From positions 167,114-231,113 of the forward strand of contig JAMZAV010000913.1 in the NCBI GenBank assembly GCA_024449915.1: DNA of 64,000 bases, written 5' to 3'. Every line of letters starts with the position of its first letter. Position 1 is the first letter of the stretch. Source of the DNA: Sweltsa coloradensis. Its lineage: Eukaryota > Arthropoda > Insecta > Plecoptera > Chloroperlidae. A program made the position numbers and the translations under genes. The notes under the pieces are model-generated. The model saw only the letters and a list, made by a program, of their open reading frames with translations. It was not told the origin of the DNA and did no database searches. This document shows, one piece after another, positions 46,645 through 59,097 of this stretch.

Positions 46645-47536
46645 CAACAAACAATGTATCAAACAAACGTTACGAAACAAATTCATTATTGATTTTAATT
46701 TAATGTGACCAAATTGAGCTAAATAACGATTATTTCACTTACGACTTCTCCATAAATATATACGATTGTTCCTTTTGGAAATGTTTCAATAATTTATGAT
46801 ATGGCTGACCAAACTATACATTGATAAGAACACAAAGAAGTACACAGGACGATACTGATATAGTCGTGGCATTCGAATCGAACCATTCATATCGATTGAA
46901 ATACATTCTCGCTATTAAACAATGGGGTATTTTGTTTTTATAAGTTGCTCCAACTGTGTTGAAAAGCATTCAAACTGAATTCGTATAGATGTCATGGCTC
47001 AATGTCATGAAAACGTGCTAATATGTTTCATGTATGTATGTCATTTTTAACGGATAAACACTCATTTGCCTTCCAATTAATGAAGATGTGATTCAACGCA
47101 AACTCCGTTAATTGCATCATGCTGTTTAGGAAAACAACTACATTTGAAATTTAAATAAAAGAATATTTCTTAGTAAGTGGATTTTAATAAGTTTTTAACA
47201 GTTATGTGAGTATTATAATGGTTATATTTGATAAAAACTACAACAGAAAATGGGCAACTCAAAATAGTATTAATGAATAATTAATAAACAATGCATGTTC
47301 AACCATCGAAGTTATATTAGTTTCAAGATATTTCGCTTATCATAACTTATTACAAGTATTCCATATATTTATTATGAATATACCCTGATAACCGGGGGTT
47401 GCGATTGTATGTATCATAACAACCTATTTATACACATACAAACACAAATCGGACAAAATGTATAGCAAAGATTTAACAATCCATATGAATATTATAAACT
47501 TTCGATATATAGCCATGACTCAAACGGGGACAACTA
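46645..47536. other. Unassigned AT-rich stretch
   Basis: Nothing recognised. Confidence 0.45.
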
Positions 47537-47706
47537 GGTTAAATAAAAGAAACTAGTACAACAGGTATTATTTCTTCAAATAAGTGTTTATTGGACATTA
47601 CATTGCTATAAAATATTGATAAAGAACAGTGTAATGTCCAATAAACACTTGCTATAAAATATTGATAAAGAACAGTGTAATGTCCAATAAACACTTATTT
47701 AAATGA
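47537..47706. repeat. Repeat E: inverted repeat plus perfect 46-bp tandem duplication
   Basis: AAATAAGTGTTTATTGGACA (arm 1, 47578-47601) is repeated exactly in reverse complement at 47677-47700 (24 of 24). Within it, 47605-47650 and 47651-47696 are identical 46-bp tandem copies. Each contains one reverse-oriented arm, so two right arms face one left arm. Related single-arm sequence is at 35951-36045. This is the pattern expected after foldback or template switching followed by slippage. Confidence 0.93.
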
Positions 47707-49468
47707 TAATTCGGTTGTTTAAGTGCGATAAACAGTAGTAAAATCCTCCAACTTAAAACATCTCATATACAAGAGTAAAACAAACATTGGTGTCACTCAT
47801 CTAACGATGTGGATATAATATCATCTCTAATCCCGAACCTATACTGGTAATACGTACGTATAGATTATTGAGACGTACTCATTGAATGATAGTTAACAAA
47901 CAAGCTAGGCTATAAGGTCTTAACTCCTCATGGTCACACACACACGCAGGTAGCAATGAATGAAACCTGAGCAGCTGTTTGCTTAGGTTGGAGTGTGTTT
48001 CTCGGAGCGCAAATATTATCAGAAGCATTCAACCCGAGTACATCGAGAGGAGACCTAACAGCATGCTAAACACGGGGACGTTCTACACAACTTGAAATAG
48101 TAAAGATTCTCGAGTGTGTTTGTAAAGAGTCGATTTTTGAATCGGTAACAGAAAATGAAGAGCTCGACACTTGGTTTTTATCTCTTATTGGATATTTGTT
48201 AACAGCAACTGCCATAACATGTGTATGTATGTGTATGTGTGTGCCTGCATGCATGAGTTTTGTTAAAAATCACAATAATTGCCCCCCCCTTCCCCCTTCC
48301 CCGCTTTACTCCAACAAAGCTATAATTGAGTAAGTAATCAATTGTCGTGGTTATTGACTGCAACAATATAATCTGTTATGGCTATCCATACCATCCATAA
48401 ATTTTTAAAAATAGTATTCATTCATATGATGGACCAGATACTAAAGTGTCAATGTGTTTGTAATTCTTAATTTAGTATTGGCTACTCGAAGGAAAATGCA
48501 TTTGTCTAATATACGTAATTTCCATACCTATACTGACATTGGCACATCGTCAATACGTGTTTTCCATCAAAGTATGAGCATGGAGATGTCATTATTGTGC
48601 CTCAGCATTTACTAGATAATGGAACAAGACGTGAGATGACTGTGATGTTACTATCAATTAATTAAATGTTCATTTTCTCATAACTAACTATTCGAAATAC
48701 AGCTTGAGCAAGTTGAAATTTTAATAAAACAAGTAAGAAATAAATAGACAACACAAGACTCATGATAAGCATTATTTGAGCACACAACATTCTAAAGATT
48801 TCCATTCAAATCCCTCGACTGGCTGTAATAATATACTTGTATAATTTATTCGATCAAAGCTTCAAGTAATATGTTTCTAAACTTCCCAACACTAATGACT
48901 TGTGTGACAAAACCACAACACAAAAACCCATCTCCTTGGATTTGGAGACATTTTCTCATTCAGCTCTTGTAATCCCAAAGAGCTTAGCTCACCGTGATTT
49001 GCAGATATTTGTGTTTTTAACAGCGATGTGGCTCTAGATAGCCTCGTCCCCAAACCTTCACACATACTCTCGCCCGTATTTACCCGATACGTGTCAGCAT
49101 CAACGAAGGATTTCAAATCGGTTTATTGGAGATTGTCCATTGTTTGATTGACACTTCGAAGGTTTAAGTCCATCAAGAAATACAATGATAGTGTAACTCA
49201 TACCTATTCAAGAATTAAATCCGTTTTGAGAGATAGCCATCAGACATCGTAGCTGTCAAAACTGACACATCTCATTTTGTACGATGGGATTTTTCTTTTT
49301 TTAGAAGTGACTTAATCACTGTTTCTGAAACTAAACCCTCGTAGCCTAGAAAACTGGATGCAAGTTAAAATCTTAGCTTTACACGTATATGGCATCGTTA
49401 CTTAGGGTGTTGTGGGAGGGGGGGCTCGTCTGGCTACAATGATTTGTATACGTCGTAGTTAGCGCCAC
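47707..49468. other. Unassigned AT-rich stretch
   Basis: Nothing recognised. Short TG/CA-rich tracts near 47935 and 48220. Confidence 0.45.
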
Positions 49469-49492
49469 ATATAAAATAAAATAAAATAAAAT
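49469..49492. repeat. (ATAAA)n microsatellite
   Basis: About five perfect ATAAA units. Confidence 0.9.
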
Positions 49493-51649
49493 GGTCTATC
49501 ACATAAATACTTGTTATAGAACCCTGTGATAGAATACTAATACGATTGTCAGTAATTAAATGTCAGGTTTTGAGTGATGCCTGGGTGTAGATAAGTGCCA
49601 CCGTTGCTTCCATACTGCTTTGGCATACATAACATAACATAGCATACCAAATGAAATCATTCTATGAAAATTAAACATACAAAAACGAATAGGCTGAAGA
49701 AGGTATTTATTTTGCAAAAATTGTATTTTTAACGAGTCCTAGTGTCAACTCAATATCCAAAATCATAGTTGTTTCTCACGTATCTATGTTTATATTTGTA
49801 ATTGTACGGAGCAATTATCGCGAGACGAAGGGTATAATCGTTTATGAGGTTAATGGGTTTTGATCTTATTATCTGAAAATCAGAAATACAAGAAGATTCG
49901 ACTTAAAAGTAGCTCTGTTGCACTGAAGCTCAGTTATAGACTCAACAAATCTAATAATCTTATAAATAGCTTAACTTTTTATAAACACTTGTTAATTGTT
50001 TAAACTACATCGTTGATCTGTGGATAAAAAACTAAAGATTTGCATTAAATTAAACATCTTGACGTACAGCACTGTGTAAAAGGGCTTTAAAAACAAATCA
50101 ATCTCCATACGTCATCTTAGGCTAGAGCTTTTTTCATTGTTTGTATATGTGTAGAGTATAGAGCATTTCTTTCAAGCTTCCAAGAATGGTGTAGTTACTT
50201 GACACGACCATATAACCACACATGTTCAAGGTTTAATAATCATATCTTTGAAACCCTTGGAATATATTTCAAAACGATCAATTGTTTACTTTTGAAATAT
50301 TCTGTCTCATCCAAGTAGGACAAACCACTGAGTTTGCTAATACCGATGCTTATTTATACCTCTTTGTTGCACGACATTATATTGTTAATTTTTTCTCAAA
50401 ATTTATCATTTGATTATATTCCTCGACTTTTTAAAATAATTTAATTTTTTTTTCGTTCTTGGTCTAAATTTTGGAAATGTTTGCTTAATTTTGGAATGTT
50501 GTTAATTCGAAATCAGCAGTGACCAATTTTCCAAGTGAAAATTTTGAAAAGTCTGTTTTTGTTTCTTTGGGTTACATTTTGTTTTTCAATTTTGACTCAA
50601 CTCTATCTCGAGTTATGAATTAACCAAAGTTTCGGGACATTTATAAAACTCACGATTTTATCATTGTTTACACTTTTATTTTTATTTTATTTTTGTATTG
50701 TACATAAAATCTTAATCATACACTGCATAAGTTTGGGGAAAAAACTCTAGTATCAAAGGAAGTTTGTATTTGCCGTAGAAAGGTGGATGTTGTTGATTTT
50801 TGATAATCACCAAGCATTAAAGTTCACAAAATCAGCTAGTCGGTATAGTAAACATAGGTAACCGCCGTGCCTGAAAAAGAGATATACCCCATAAGCCGCA
50901 TAATATAATGTTTATATAGCAATGGGGCACGAATCAAAATCAAAATTCAACATCAACAGTATTAAAATATGTTTTTTAATACATTTCTCTATGAATATAG
51001 GGCGTTCTCAAACAATATCAAAACGGCCACGAGCTATTCTGAATATTTTTTATGTTACCCCCCAAAAAAGATATACAAGTCTAAAAACCATTGAGAAATT
51101 ATTTGTGAAAAAGGAGATGGACAATTTCACAAATAATATTAGTGAGTAAATCAGCTATGCTCTTTGTTTTGTCATGTTCTTTTATATATTATTATTTTGC
51201 AGATTGCATTAGATAAATGTATGCATATTTATGCCCGGTACGTCCCTTTTAAACGGTGATACAAATGTTTTTCATAAAAGGTACACCAATATAGGCAAAA
51301 GGTACATTTTCTAAATATACACATTTTAATTTCAAGTCCACAAAAAAATTCTCTCAAATCTAACTTATATCTTTCATTAGCTTCAACAATTAGTAGGTTA
51401 CACGAGTAATTTGTTTTCAGCAATAAAATTCAATTTTAATTATTAATTTAATTGCGGTTCAAATAATGAGGAAAAGATTAATTGGTTTTCATGTGAAACG
51501 GACTTGAATTTATGTTTTAAATACTCATTTACAAAATTCGTGACTATTTTGATCTCAAACATGATAAATCACGGAAAAAATTACAGAAAAGCTTTTTTTG
51601 TAAAGTGTTTGTTGATTTGGTGTCATGCCGGGTACTACACATCATTTCA
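49493..51649. other. Unassigned AT-rich stretch
   Basis: No recognised gene or repeat; very AT-rich with short random ORFs. Confidence 0.45.
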
Positions 51650-52302
51650 TTAAAGGGGTATTTAACCACTAAACTCAAAAAATATATTTCATTCAGGCTA
51701 ACTAGTAATGAATTTAGCAATTAACAGAAAAATTATTGAGGCCACCATGACCTCCCAAAAAATTGTCAAACATTACATTTTTCGAGCTAGGTCCCATCGG
51801 CAAAAATCTCCCATAAGAAATAACATGGGGACGATCTTTATGCCCCGTGACCTTGGAGGATTTTGATCCAAAAAAATATTGGCCATTATTGACGTACTCG
51901 ACAGCCTTTTCTGTAAATTCTCTATAATTTGTTTTGTAATTTGGGCAAGTAGTTCGGTCAAAATATGCTGATTACCAAGATGGGGTGTGATTTTGGAATG
52001 CATATTTTTGCGTGTTTGAGGGTATATTTGGGCACAGTTTCAAGACACGATGTTATAAATGGGCATTTTAGATTGGTACTATGCTCTAGTACCTATGTGG
52101 ACCAAAAAAGAAGCAGGTTAAAGCCGATTTAGGAAATTTTCCAAAACACCAATTTTCGCCAATTTCTGGATCAAAAAAATTAAAAAATTCGTGTTAAATC
52201 ACAGTTACAAGATATAATTTTTTAAACGGTCATTTAAGTGTAGTATTGTGCTATAGATCACGTGGTAAAAAAAATAATTTTTGGGATTTATAGCCCCTTT
52301 AA
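51650..52302. mobile_element. TTAA-flanked non-autonomous element, 645 bp
   Basis: TTAA at 51650-51653 and at 52299-52302 flank a segment that begins AGGGGTATTTAA and ends TTTATAGCCCCT. The reverse complement of the right end is AGGGGCTATAAATCC, so the terminal repeat is AGGGGYTATNAA-like. TTAA target duplication is typical of piggyBac-type elements, but the ends do not start with the usual CC, so the superfamily is uncertain. A minus-strand 76-codon ORF inside (51773-52003) is unrecognised. Confidence 0.6.
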
Positions 52303-52569
52303 CTAAACACATTTTAAAATTAATACAAATCCAATGTGCCAAGGAAAATGATTTCACAAGAAATGTTTACATTTTTTATTTCGCAACTTTTGTAAGAAAT
52401 AAATATTAATCACAAATATATGAATTTGTACATGGAAAATTCTCTCATGTTTTGTTATGTTATACAAAAACAAAACAACAACAGTTAGTAATCAAACAAT
52501 TTAGTTATTAAATTGTATATATAATAATATATGAGTTGAATAAAAAAACTGATCGAAAATTCTATTCTC

Positions 52570-52880
52570 CTATCGGGATACGAGTGACTAGCCATCTGCT
52601 TACAGGTTACAGCCTAGACCTGACAAGGAGGCAGGGTAGTTAATATTCGCCCCGTGCACCGGTTGGCAATGCTGCCTTCTCGGCGGTTAAGTGAAAACTC
52701 GATAATTGAATTGAGAAACAAGAGAAGAGCCGGCGAGAGTTCGACAACGAGATTATCACCGAGGAAATGACTCAAGTCTCGTCCTTGTTGCAATAACCTG
52801 GTTACTTTTATCTCCACGTGGAAGAAAGAGACGAATCCGCGAACTTTGACTCGAATATCGCGCGCTGGGTAAAAATATAG
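52570..52880. other. GC-richer island
   Basis: Single-copy; a minus-strand 67-codon frame (52614-52817) is leucine- and arginine-rich and unrecognised. Candidate regulatory element or exon. Confidence 0.3.
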
Positions 52881-54514
52881 GGATGGTGGTTAATATAACG
52901 GATGGATACACGTGATTTGTTTAGTTGTGCTAACTTATAACATGTGGATTGTTGCGTCCTCCTGTCGATAGTGAGCTATCGCTCAGCGTGTCACCACCCA
53001 TGTCGGTGGCTTCTTCAGGACTGGGACCTATCAATATCTTATAATATATCATATTGTTGTGTTTTGATTGTTTACTTTCAAAATTTATTGTTAAAACCAT
53101 TTTGATAGTAGGTTACCCCCCCCCCCCCTCTTTTAGAAAATTGAGTTCCTAGTTTTAAGGCCTAGGCTTTATAACATACTTGACACGATTGTTTTTAATT
53201 TTTTTTTGTTAAAAATTAAACGACCTAAGTTAATAGTAAGTAAACTTATGATTAGATAACTTATGACAAACATGTTATGTTTATATAGTATATTATACAC
53301 ACGATTGTGGTCAATAACATATAATGATAATTAAATATGAATTGAACCGTTTGAACGTCTTTCAATTAAGATAAATCAAAAAGCGGGACAAGTGTATTGA
53401 GATGTGGAATAAATGTACTAGGCCTATAACATTTCTTTGGACAACAAATATGTAAAAATTCAGTGGCAAATATTGAACCGACAAAGAAAAAATATGTTTA
53501 TGTTTATAAAAATATATAATGTTTTAGGTACTCTTAATAAAATGTAATTTACATTTTTTTATAAGTTCATAAGCCTCCGATGGTAGTTTTGTAAGTTAAT
53601 TAGGAAGCTATACGTATGATGTGTAAGTAAATGTAAATTCGATTAAAACTTGGAGTTAATATATAATCCTAGTATGGCTTTCCAGTATAGGATTACAGGT
53701 ATTGTAATATGGAAGAAGTAACCAACTTAATGTTATAAAAATTAACAGGTTTATCTTAATATCCTATACTAGATTAAGAAATATGCAAAATGTAACTAAA
53801 AATGGGCACTATCCCGCCAAAACCGTATCGTCTGCGGGCACCCTGCTACTATAAACCATGTGTGTGAGTGTATGTGTGTTTGAAGCTACGTCACGGGGGA
53901 CGATGTCACATCTTCACCCCACACAATCAACTGGAAGCCACAGCGGGAATTATTCGAATGGAAAATGTTCCACCAAGTTTTGATTGTTTTCAGTGTGACG
54001 AATTGTTTCACAATTTCACAAACAGATTCAGTGCAGAAGTCTGATCAATCTTGGGGTTTATTCCCTGCTGATCTGAACGGTGAGGATGAGAGATTGCTCT
54101 CAACTCTCGGTCTCGGAGGAGAGGCGAGAACGTCGGTGCAGATGTGTGTGTGTGTGCCTGATGGATGTGCTCGGGAGAGAAGCATAAAGTTCTAGTTTTG
54201 ACGGGGATCAATATACAGATAAAAATAGTAAAAGCGAGTTTTATTTATTTTTTAAATGAAGTGGCAGTGTGTCAGGTGAAAGCAACTAAAAATGTATTTT
54301 TTGAGAGCTGTGAAGAGATTTCAAAGGTTCTCGGAAAATTTCATTAGTAAAGGAGCAGCCGTTTGTCCGGTCAAAAGCAAACAAAAAATGAAAGATATAC
54401 TAAAAGAAAAACTAACACCAAAAAATTTTCTATGATTCATTAAATTATTGATAAATTCCCTTTGTCCATCAAAATAATATAAAACATTTATTCAATATAT
54501 ATTTTTTAATCGTA
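52881..54514. other. Unassigned stretch
   Basis: A 13-base C run is at 53116-53128 and a TAGGCCTA at 53419-53426. A GC-richer patch at 53800-54190 carries overlapping opposing ORFs (plus 53965-54195, minus 54008-54211). Neither is recognised. Confidence 0.4.
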
Positions 54515-54601
54515 GGGCCTATTTAGAGTCTTCCCACAGTCACAACATAACTGATTTTCAGTGGGGGGGGCATTAATTTAAAGCCACAAGCCAACCCTGT
54601 A
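54515..54601 (-). repeat. SINE-like family B copy
   Basis: The reverse complement reads ACAGGGTTGGCTTGTGGCTT, CCCCCCACTGAAAATCAGTT, then GTGACTGTGGGAAGACTCTA and AATAGGCCC. More diverged than its neighbour at 54618-54727. Confidence 0.8.
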
Positions 54602-54617
54602 TATTTTTGTGTTTATA

Positions 54618-54727
54618 TTGTATTAAATAAAATAAATAAATAAATTGTATATAGAGTCTACCCACTCAGTTATATAACTGATTTTCAGTGGGGGACAGTA
54701 AATCAAAGCGACCAAGCCAACCCTGTA
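54618..54727 (-). repeat. SINE-like family B copy, head-to-tail with the previous one
   Basis: The reverse complement gives ACAGGGTTGGCTTGGTCGCT, TTACTGTCCCCCACTGAAAA, TCAGTTATATAACTGAGTGG and GTAGACTCTATATAC, then a TTTATTTATTTATTTTATTTA tail. The two copies lie in the same orientation with only a tail between them, as if one inserted into the other's tail. Confidence 0.85.
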
Positions 54728-55239
54728 GGTGTTGTATTATCTTAATATTGTGGCAGAATATCTCTTTCTTACGTGTATTGTACAATAAAAAAGATACACA
54801 CAAGTTTGAGAAAGTTACTTTAAGTTTACAAACTTTATAATATGGGTTAAACATTATTGTCTTCTAAGTTACTTTTGAAAACAAGTTCCTTATCAAATAA
54901 GTAAATCGGAAAGTTTATTTGCAACATTGAAAGTTGCCGAACAAGTTGTTCATTAGTTGACTAATTAATAACAAAACAATGAGTCTGATGCTCATTATGG
55001 TATTGATTATAGGGTAGAGGAAAAAGGTGCGATTGATAGACTCAAATGAGAAACTGTTAATAGTTATTTATAATCAATATTTAGTATGCCTAATTCGATA
55101 TAAAGACAAAAGATAGAAAGTTGACGGTATTATAGCAATAATTTTGTGGAGAAATGGGTTGAGAGAATTATTTACACTAGGAAGCTTCGCAAACGCTTTT
55201 TCAGGCGCGTTGTTGGATGAGCATATGTTTTTTTAAACG
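54728..55239. other. Unassigned AT-rich stretch
   Basis: Nothing recognised. The last 60 bp (GCTTCGCAAACGCTTTTTCA...) may be the start of the tandem element that follows. Confidence 0.4.
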
Positions 55240-55720
55240 AAAAGAGTGTAAAATTGTGATTTTCATGAGAAATTATTTTTCGGTTGTGCTCAAATTTTAC
55301 ACAAATATATAAATTCATAAAATTGAGGTTCTGTGAAAATATCATTACAATCGGATAAAGCATGTAGGTATTATTCGTCGAAGAATGTTTTACAAATTTT
55401 AAAAAATCGTAAAATTGCGATTTTCATAAGAAATAATTTTTAGATTGCGCTCAAATTTCACACGAATACATTAATTCATAAAATCAAGGTTTTGTGAAAA
55501 AATCATAACAGTCGGATAAAGCATTTAGGTGTTATAAGTTGAAGAAATTTTTAAAAAAATCGAAAAAAATCGTAAAATTGCGATATTAATGAGGAATAAT
55601 GTTTTGATTGCGCTCAAAAACGTGGAAGTTTTTAAGTTTAGAGATTTCGAAGGCCTCCATAAAATTTCATCGCAATTGGAGTATCGGTTTAGCCGGAATC
55701 GTGTGGACAAACACACAAAA
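55240..55720. repeat. ~162-bp tandem repeat, three to four units
   Basis: GTAAAATTG starts at 55248, 55409 and 55572 (periods 161 and 163). Each unit continues CGATTTTCATNAGAAATAAT and GATTGCGCTCAAA. Later in the unit come ATTCATAAAATNNAGGTT, TGTGAAAANATCATNACA and TCGGATAAAGCATTTAGGT. The last unit is diverged (GGCCTCCATAAAATTTCATC, about 55651). An A run and the 55735-55830 block follow. Confidence 0.88.
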
Positions 55721-55734
55721 ATACAAAAAAAAAA

Positions 55735-55830
55735 AAAAAATCCGGATTTTTTTCTCCGGTGTAGTGAAATGGAATCTTCGCTTCGCTCGCTACGCTCATC
55801 CAAAGATATAACCTTCATGAGAGAGTTTAG
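55735..55830 (+). repeat. Repeat F block, TTCGCTTCGCTCGC type
   Basis: GGATTTTTTTCTCCGGTGTA, AATCTTCGCTTCGCTCGC and TACGCTCATCCAAAGATATA match, with substitutions, the minus strand of 58080-58160. One frame gives LRFARYAHP, and the other copy gives LRFTCFAHP. Both probably derive from one transposon family whose body here is the 162-bp tandem. Confidence 0.6.
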
Positions 55831-56284
55831 CTGGTAATGGAATGTGCAAATATAGCCTTTCAAACAAACTTATTTGAAAACAAAAAAAATAACACTGCAA
55901 GTAATTGGATGATCTATTAAATTTGTTATATTTTCATTTGGGGCTATCTCATACGCAACGGTCCAAGAAGTCAAAGTGTGTGTAAGTATACGAAATCATT
56001 TTGACCGCACATGTTTTATTTATTTCGAAATTAATTACATGAAATGGAAATTCCGTTTTGGATGATTCTTTTTCACTTTCCAGGTTTGTCACAATGATTT
56101 TGCAACCGAATGTGCGAATATCATGATCATAGATTGATTATTAAAGAAACTTTACCTCAAAATGGGTGTTCTTATCTGTGCAATTCTATCCTGTTAGATA
56201 TACTTGTATAGTTTTAGAAAGACTAATATCACACATAATAGAATAGTGTACTTTATCATCTGTGCTAACATGAAGAGGTGAGAT

Positions 56285-56600
56285 TGGAAAGACCCTTTTT
56301 TTTTTTTTTTTACAATTTACCACTTTTGAGTATTTAATGTTAAATCTATATTTAGGCCGACTGGTGATTTGTCACATTTCTTAGCTGTGCTGTACTGCGC
56401 CCTTTAGTATATTGGGAATTTCCAACAGACTGTACTCACATGTTTAGAGGGGTTGGAGGAAGGGGGGGGGGGGTAAATGCAACAATACTTGACGTTTCGA
56501 GTTATTGCGATTGAATAAGCCGTCATCGTTACGAGGTGTTATGTTGGGGGGGGACTGAGGGGGGGGGGGGGGGAATGAAATGAAATGGGGGATGGTATTA
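56285..56600. repeat. Homopolymer cluster
   Basis: A T run of about 18 (from ~56297), a 12-base G run (56462-56473), an 8-base G run (~56546) and a 15-base G run (56559-56573) all lie on the same strand within 300 bp. Confidence 0.85.
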
Positions 56601-58079
56601 CAGATGCAACTTTAATTTCTGCTCGTCGAGTGGCGGCAATACTTCTGGAAACGAAGTCACCCCGTGCAGGGGATACCAAGTTGTTAGGGTGATGATGTGT
56701 TGGACGCAAATTGATGGTAAAAATGTGTGCACATCCATCGTCGCACAGCTTTTATGCTTGATCAAACTCAATGTTAACCGGCCTGGTATTCCTTTGTTCC
56801 TTTGCAAAGACCACATACAAAGCTGGCCGAAACTAGAATAATGTATAATTAATATTGTATTAATAACACATAGACAAACATATTATGTGAAGGCAGAAAT
56901 ATCTGATCGGATTTTGCATGTTTCTAAACAAAATTAAGTACCATAATGCAAAAACAAAGTATGATACAGATACAATCACTAATTGAACTGTATACTTTGT
57001 AGTTGACCATATACCTGGATTGTTTTTAGTTAAATTATTTATAGCTATTATTCCTATTTGTTACATTATTACTAAATAAGTTCATTATAAGAAAGTAAGA
57101 TATGGGTCTGTATTGCTGAAGCTTAACATAATTGTATGTATAGTTAATTAATTAACAGTGTTGAGGCTCCAATAATAGTATATTATATAGTTATGTGTTT
57201 GCTAATAAGATATTCCGTGAACACTTGTTTTGTTTTATTTAAACTCATAAGTATTTAAGTGGCAAAAAATAATTTATGCAAGGGAATAGATAATGAAATA
57301 TTTATGTCACGTTTAAATATAGAAAACATAAAAAATAAAGTACTATAACTGCTATGTTGATTTGCATAATGTCATGCAAAAACGTGTTTAGCAATCAACG
57401 TGATATTGTGAAAATACTTATTCGTAGAATATAGATAAATAATATGTGTAGCTATGCTATATTTATACGGGGTGGAGAATAAGCTGAAAATAATATAATA
57501 TATTGCTTAGAAACTGAAATGCACGATATTTGTTGACAGGAAGATGCCAATCTTACGCTTTACCTTGCTTTAGGCTATTTGCTCTCTGTTAAATTAATTA
57601 AAACTTCAAATTGTGTGCATTGTATGCTCATACAAAGATGTAAATTAAACAACAACACAGAAGCTGATATGTCATGGGCTAAACTAAACGATAAGATTAT
57701 TAAACGACATTTTCGATTTCTCGCTCACTTAATATCGTCATAAATTTGTCCGTCTCTATAACTTCTATCTGTATAATATCAAAATCAATACTGAAGCTAG
57801 GGAAATAACAGGAAACGTGGTGAGCCCCGGATCTTTTCTTTGAAAGGTTCTGAGTGGGAAGGCAGGGGGAGGGGGGGGAGAGATACATTTCCTAATTCAC
57901 GAACTCGCAAGGGAAATGAAATGAGTTTGGCCAACGCTAAAGATATTTTAGATGTCAAGTTAAAAATGTCAAATAAAAACTCTTGTTTCACCTATAGGTA
58001 ATTTTCTAAAAGGGCAATCTTGTACCACCAAACGCATTGGCTCAGTATACGGTATATGTCAAACTCGTCATTCTATCCC
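56601..58079. other. Unassigned stretch
   Basis: Mostly AT-rich. Overlapping minus-strand ORFs at 57700-57991 are proline/serine-rich and unrecognised. Confidence 0.45.
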
Positions 58080-58168
58080 TGCATGAAACTATAATTGGGT
58101 GAGCGAAGCAAGTGAATCGAAGACTCGACTTGACCATCCGACAGAAAAAAATATCGGGACGTGTGATT
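58080..58168 (-). repeat. Repeat F block, second copy, interrupted by a hAT-like insertion
   Basis: The minus strand reads ATATTTTTTTCTGTCGGATG, GTCTTCGATTCACTTGCTTC and GCTCACCC, matching 55735-55830. The hAT-like element at 58177 sits just beyond it, so the host repeat probably continues at 59090 (GTTTTGGTTGCTCTTGCAGG). Confidence 0.55.
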
Positions 58169-59097
58169 GTTTTGGTCAGTGGCGTCGGAACAGGGGGGGC
58201 AAGCGGGGGCATTGCCCCCCGATAACCTTTCATGCCATGGGGGCATAGGGGGGCAGATTTTAGAGTTTGAAAAATCAAGATTTTCTACTCTACTTTTGTG
58301 AAGGCAACTTCGGATGATTCTGTCAACAATTCATTTCCAGGAAGAAAACAACCCAACAATAACAGCTGACGTACCCCCCCCACCCCATGCCTGAACCGTC
58401 CATCCGACTATCTTTATAAAACCAGCCACCCGTCTTGTATTGTGTACCGGTCACTCAAGTCTAATAAACATCCCTTTGAATGATTTGCTAGAGTTATTGG
58501 CAGACGCAAGTTGGGATTTGGTTCGCTCGTGTCGCATCGTTATGCGTTCTGTCATCTTTGGAGTGGTGTAGTGACTCTGATTATAGCGAAGTGGCAAGTG
58601 GGAAGATTATTCCTCTTAGAGTGTAAGTAGTGTAGTGTGAAGTGAGTGTAAAGTAAAGTAAAGTAGCCTAAAGTGTAAGTGTAAAGTGTGTGTGTAGTGT
58701 TTCGTGTTTAATGGTGTTAAAGATAATAGATAATAGAAAGTAATTTTAAATAGAAAAGTACAAACAGCCTTCAGTTAGTATTTTTTTTTAAAGAAGACGA
58801 TAAAACAAAAATATGTTTACCTGTATGCTTGTCATTACATAAAAAATGAGGTTGTAATATATTAAAATAGCCACTCACGTTATTTTTTTAGTTTTTAGAT
58901 CGCAGATAGTGATGAAATACATCGTTTACAGAGTCCGAGTGCAGTTAAAACATGACGAAATAACTGAAGTATAATGAAATTTTTCGCCTTGGCGAAAAGG
59001 CCTCGGCGACTGGCTCGCCAGACCCCGGCTTACCCACAAAATCTACTAACGGATTGCCCCCCCAACTTCAAAACGTTCCGACGCGCCTGGTTTTGGT
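58169..59097. mobile_element. hAT-like non-autonomous element, 913 bp, perfect 8-bp target duplication
   Basis: The element spans 58177-59089 and is flanked on both sides by gttttggt (58169-58176 and 59090-59097). Ends: left CAGTGGCGTCGGAAC, right (reverse complement) CAGGCGCGTCGGAAC, matching at 13 of 15. Subterminal G/C-rich blocks (GGGGGGGCAAG on the left, TTGCCCCCCCAAC on the right) also mirror each other. An 8-bp duplication and CAG-initial ends are hAT hallmarks. No transposase-like ORF is present, so it must have been mobilised in trans. Confidence 0.9.
58560..58710. repeat. AGTGTAAAGT-rich low-complexity tract
   Basis: Irregular repeats of AGTGTAAGT, AAAGTAAAGT and AGTGTGTGTG within the hAT-like element. 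Confidence 0.65.

Noticed and set aside
49469..49492. (ATAAA)n tract as a retroelement tail
   Set aside because: No family A or B 3' sequence precedes it; treated as a simple microsatellite.
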